This document shows, piece by piece, positions 41,479 through 41,887 of a stretch of DNA of 41,887 bases. Position 1 is the first letter of the stretch; each line of letters opens with the position of its first letter. Source of the stretch: Bacteroidaceae bacterium (GTDB taxonomy: Bacteria; Bacteroidota; Bacteroidia; Bacteroidales; Bacteroidaceae); assembly GCA_017617575.1 (NCBI GenBank), contig JAFZVY010000161.1:1-41887 (forward strand). Direction: 5' to 3'. The position numbers and the translations under genes were made by a program. Under the pieces are notes generated by a model. It was not told where the DNA came from and ran no database searches. It saw only the letters and a list, made by a program, of their open reading frames with translations.

Positions 41479-41887
41479 TCATTTGTTTCCTCCTCCGTGT
41501 AACATGTGCAGCCTCGGGAAATAACAAATTTGTTTCGGTGATAAAGTCTCAGTTGTGTCGTCACAGGGTGGTGTGTTTCTGTGGAAAATCGTTTAGTTTT
41601 AGTGTTGTAGGTAGCGGATTCGGCATTTTGACTGTTAGTTATGATTGTTTACCGCTTCCATTTTGGATTTGTGTTTTTCTTATTTGTGCCTTTTAGAAGA
41701 AGTCACGAGCCATTTTTCGTCATGGAAAATGAATGTTTTTCCGCACTTAATATGCTCTTTTTAGAGGTTGTTGAGACTGTGAAGGTTCTCTGTGATAATG
41801 TATTGGGCTGTTAATGTGGTGTTTAGCTTTGATGTGTAGTCTCAGTCTCAGAGTCTCAGCTATTTTTTTATACATGCTTGTCCTCCT

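Larger units (their letters stand above)
41308..41887. other. Non-coding tail of the window
   Basis: 580 bp. Operator-like repeats (41333-41387), four 11-bp direct repeats (41435-41478), an ACAAATTTGT palindrome (about 41523), and AGTCTCAG-type repeats with a T-run near 41838-41870. No credible gene. Confidence 0.65.

Noticed and set aside
1-41887. tRNA, rRNA or intact insertion sequence
   Set aside because: Read-through of all gaps showed no cloverleaf-like, rRNA-like or transposase-like sequence that I could support.

Overview
The window reads as a chromosomal segment from a Bacteroidales bacterium, most likely Prevotella or a close relative. The evidence is the set of Bacteroidetes-type proteins (DUF5687 permease, DUF5053 protein, fimbrillin-like lipoprotein, tandem ftsK-lolA), a Na+-pumping methylmalonyl-CoA decarboxylase cluster for propionate formation, and promoters of the Bacteroidetes type (TTTG at -33, TAnnTTTG at -7) ahead of many genes. 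No rRNA, tRNA, CRISPR array, integrase or intact transposase gene was seen.

Layout. 1-3.2 kb: remains of a defence-type locus, with a type III restriction (Res)-like helicase/nuclease followed by a frameshifted, truncated DUF1016 (YhcG-like) nuclease gene. 3.4-9 kb: housekeeping genes dapA, ftsK-lolA and trxB. 9.2-12.5 kb: a DUF5687 ABC permease with its ATPase, and an NlpC/P60 lipoprotein. 12.6-17.8 kb: methylmalonyl-CoA epimerase and all four subunits of methylmalonyl-CoA decarboxylase (mmdA, delta, biotin carrier, beta); the carrier has two biotinyl domains. 17.9-19.2 kb (-): a cysteine desulfidase-like Fe-S enzyme. 20.3-26.5 kb: an AAA ATPase, pyruvate:ferredoxin oxidoreductase and galE. 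27-30.4 kb: a fimbrillin-like lipoprotein (-), a secreted esterase, a candidate small RNA and a small lipoprotein. 30.6-32.6 kb: grpE-dnaJ. 32.9-39.7 kb (-): lysA, lysC, ftsE with an unusual C-terminal tail, hisIE, hisF, hisA and hisH. 40-41.3 kb: a YitT-family membrane protein and a DUF5053 regulator-like gene with a repeat-built promoter.

How the genes work together. NifJ makes acetyl-CoA and reduced ferredoxin. The epimerase and decarboxylase finish the succinate-to-propionate branch and export Na+. dapA, lysC and lysA are three steps of lysine synthesis, and hisH-hisA-hisF-hisIE are four steps of histidine synthesis. FtsK and FtsE serve cell division, LolA serves lipoprotein export, and GrpE-DnaJ support DnaK.

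The most unusual content lies between the genes. At least five families of short repeats occupy the intergenic regions: (a) GC-rich hairpins that begin within 0-4 nt of the stop codon of seven genes; (b) a 36-bp palindromic element found alone and also inserted in the loop of (a); (c) hairpins with differing stems but a shared RTCYTT loop; (d) 7-bp and 8-bp tandem arrays, two of which end at start codons; (e) an AT-rich 31-bp terminal-inverted-repeat element resembling a MITE. A promoter-plus-terminator unit without an ORF at about 29.5 kb is the best candidate for an undescribed RNA. All family calls come from reading motifs; no database search was run.
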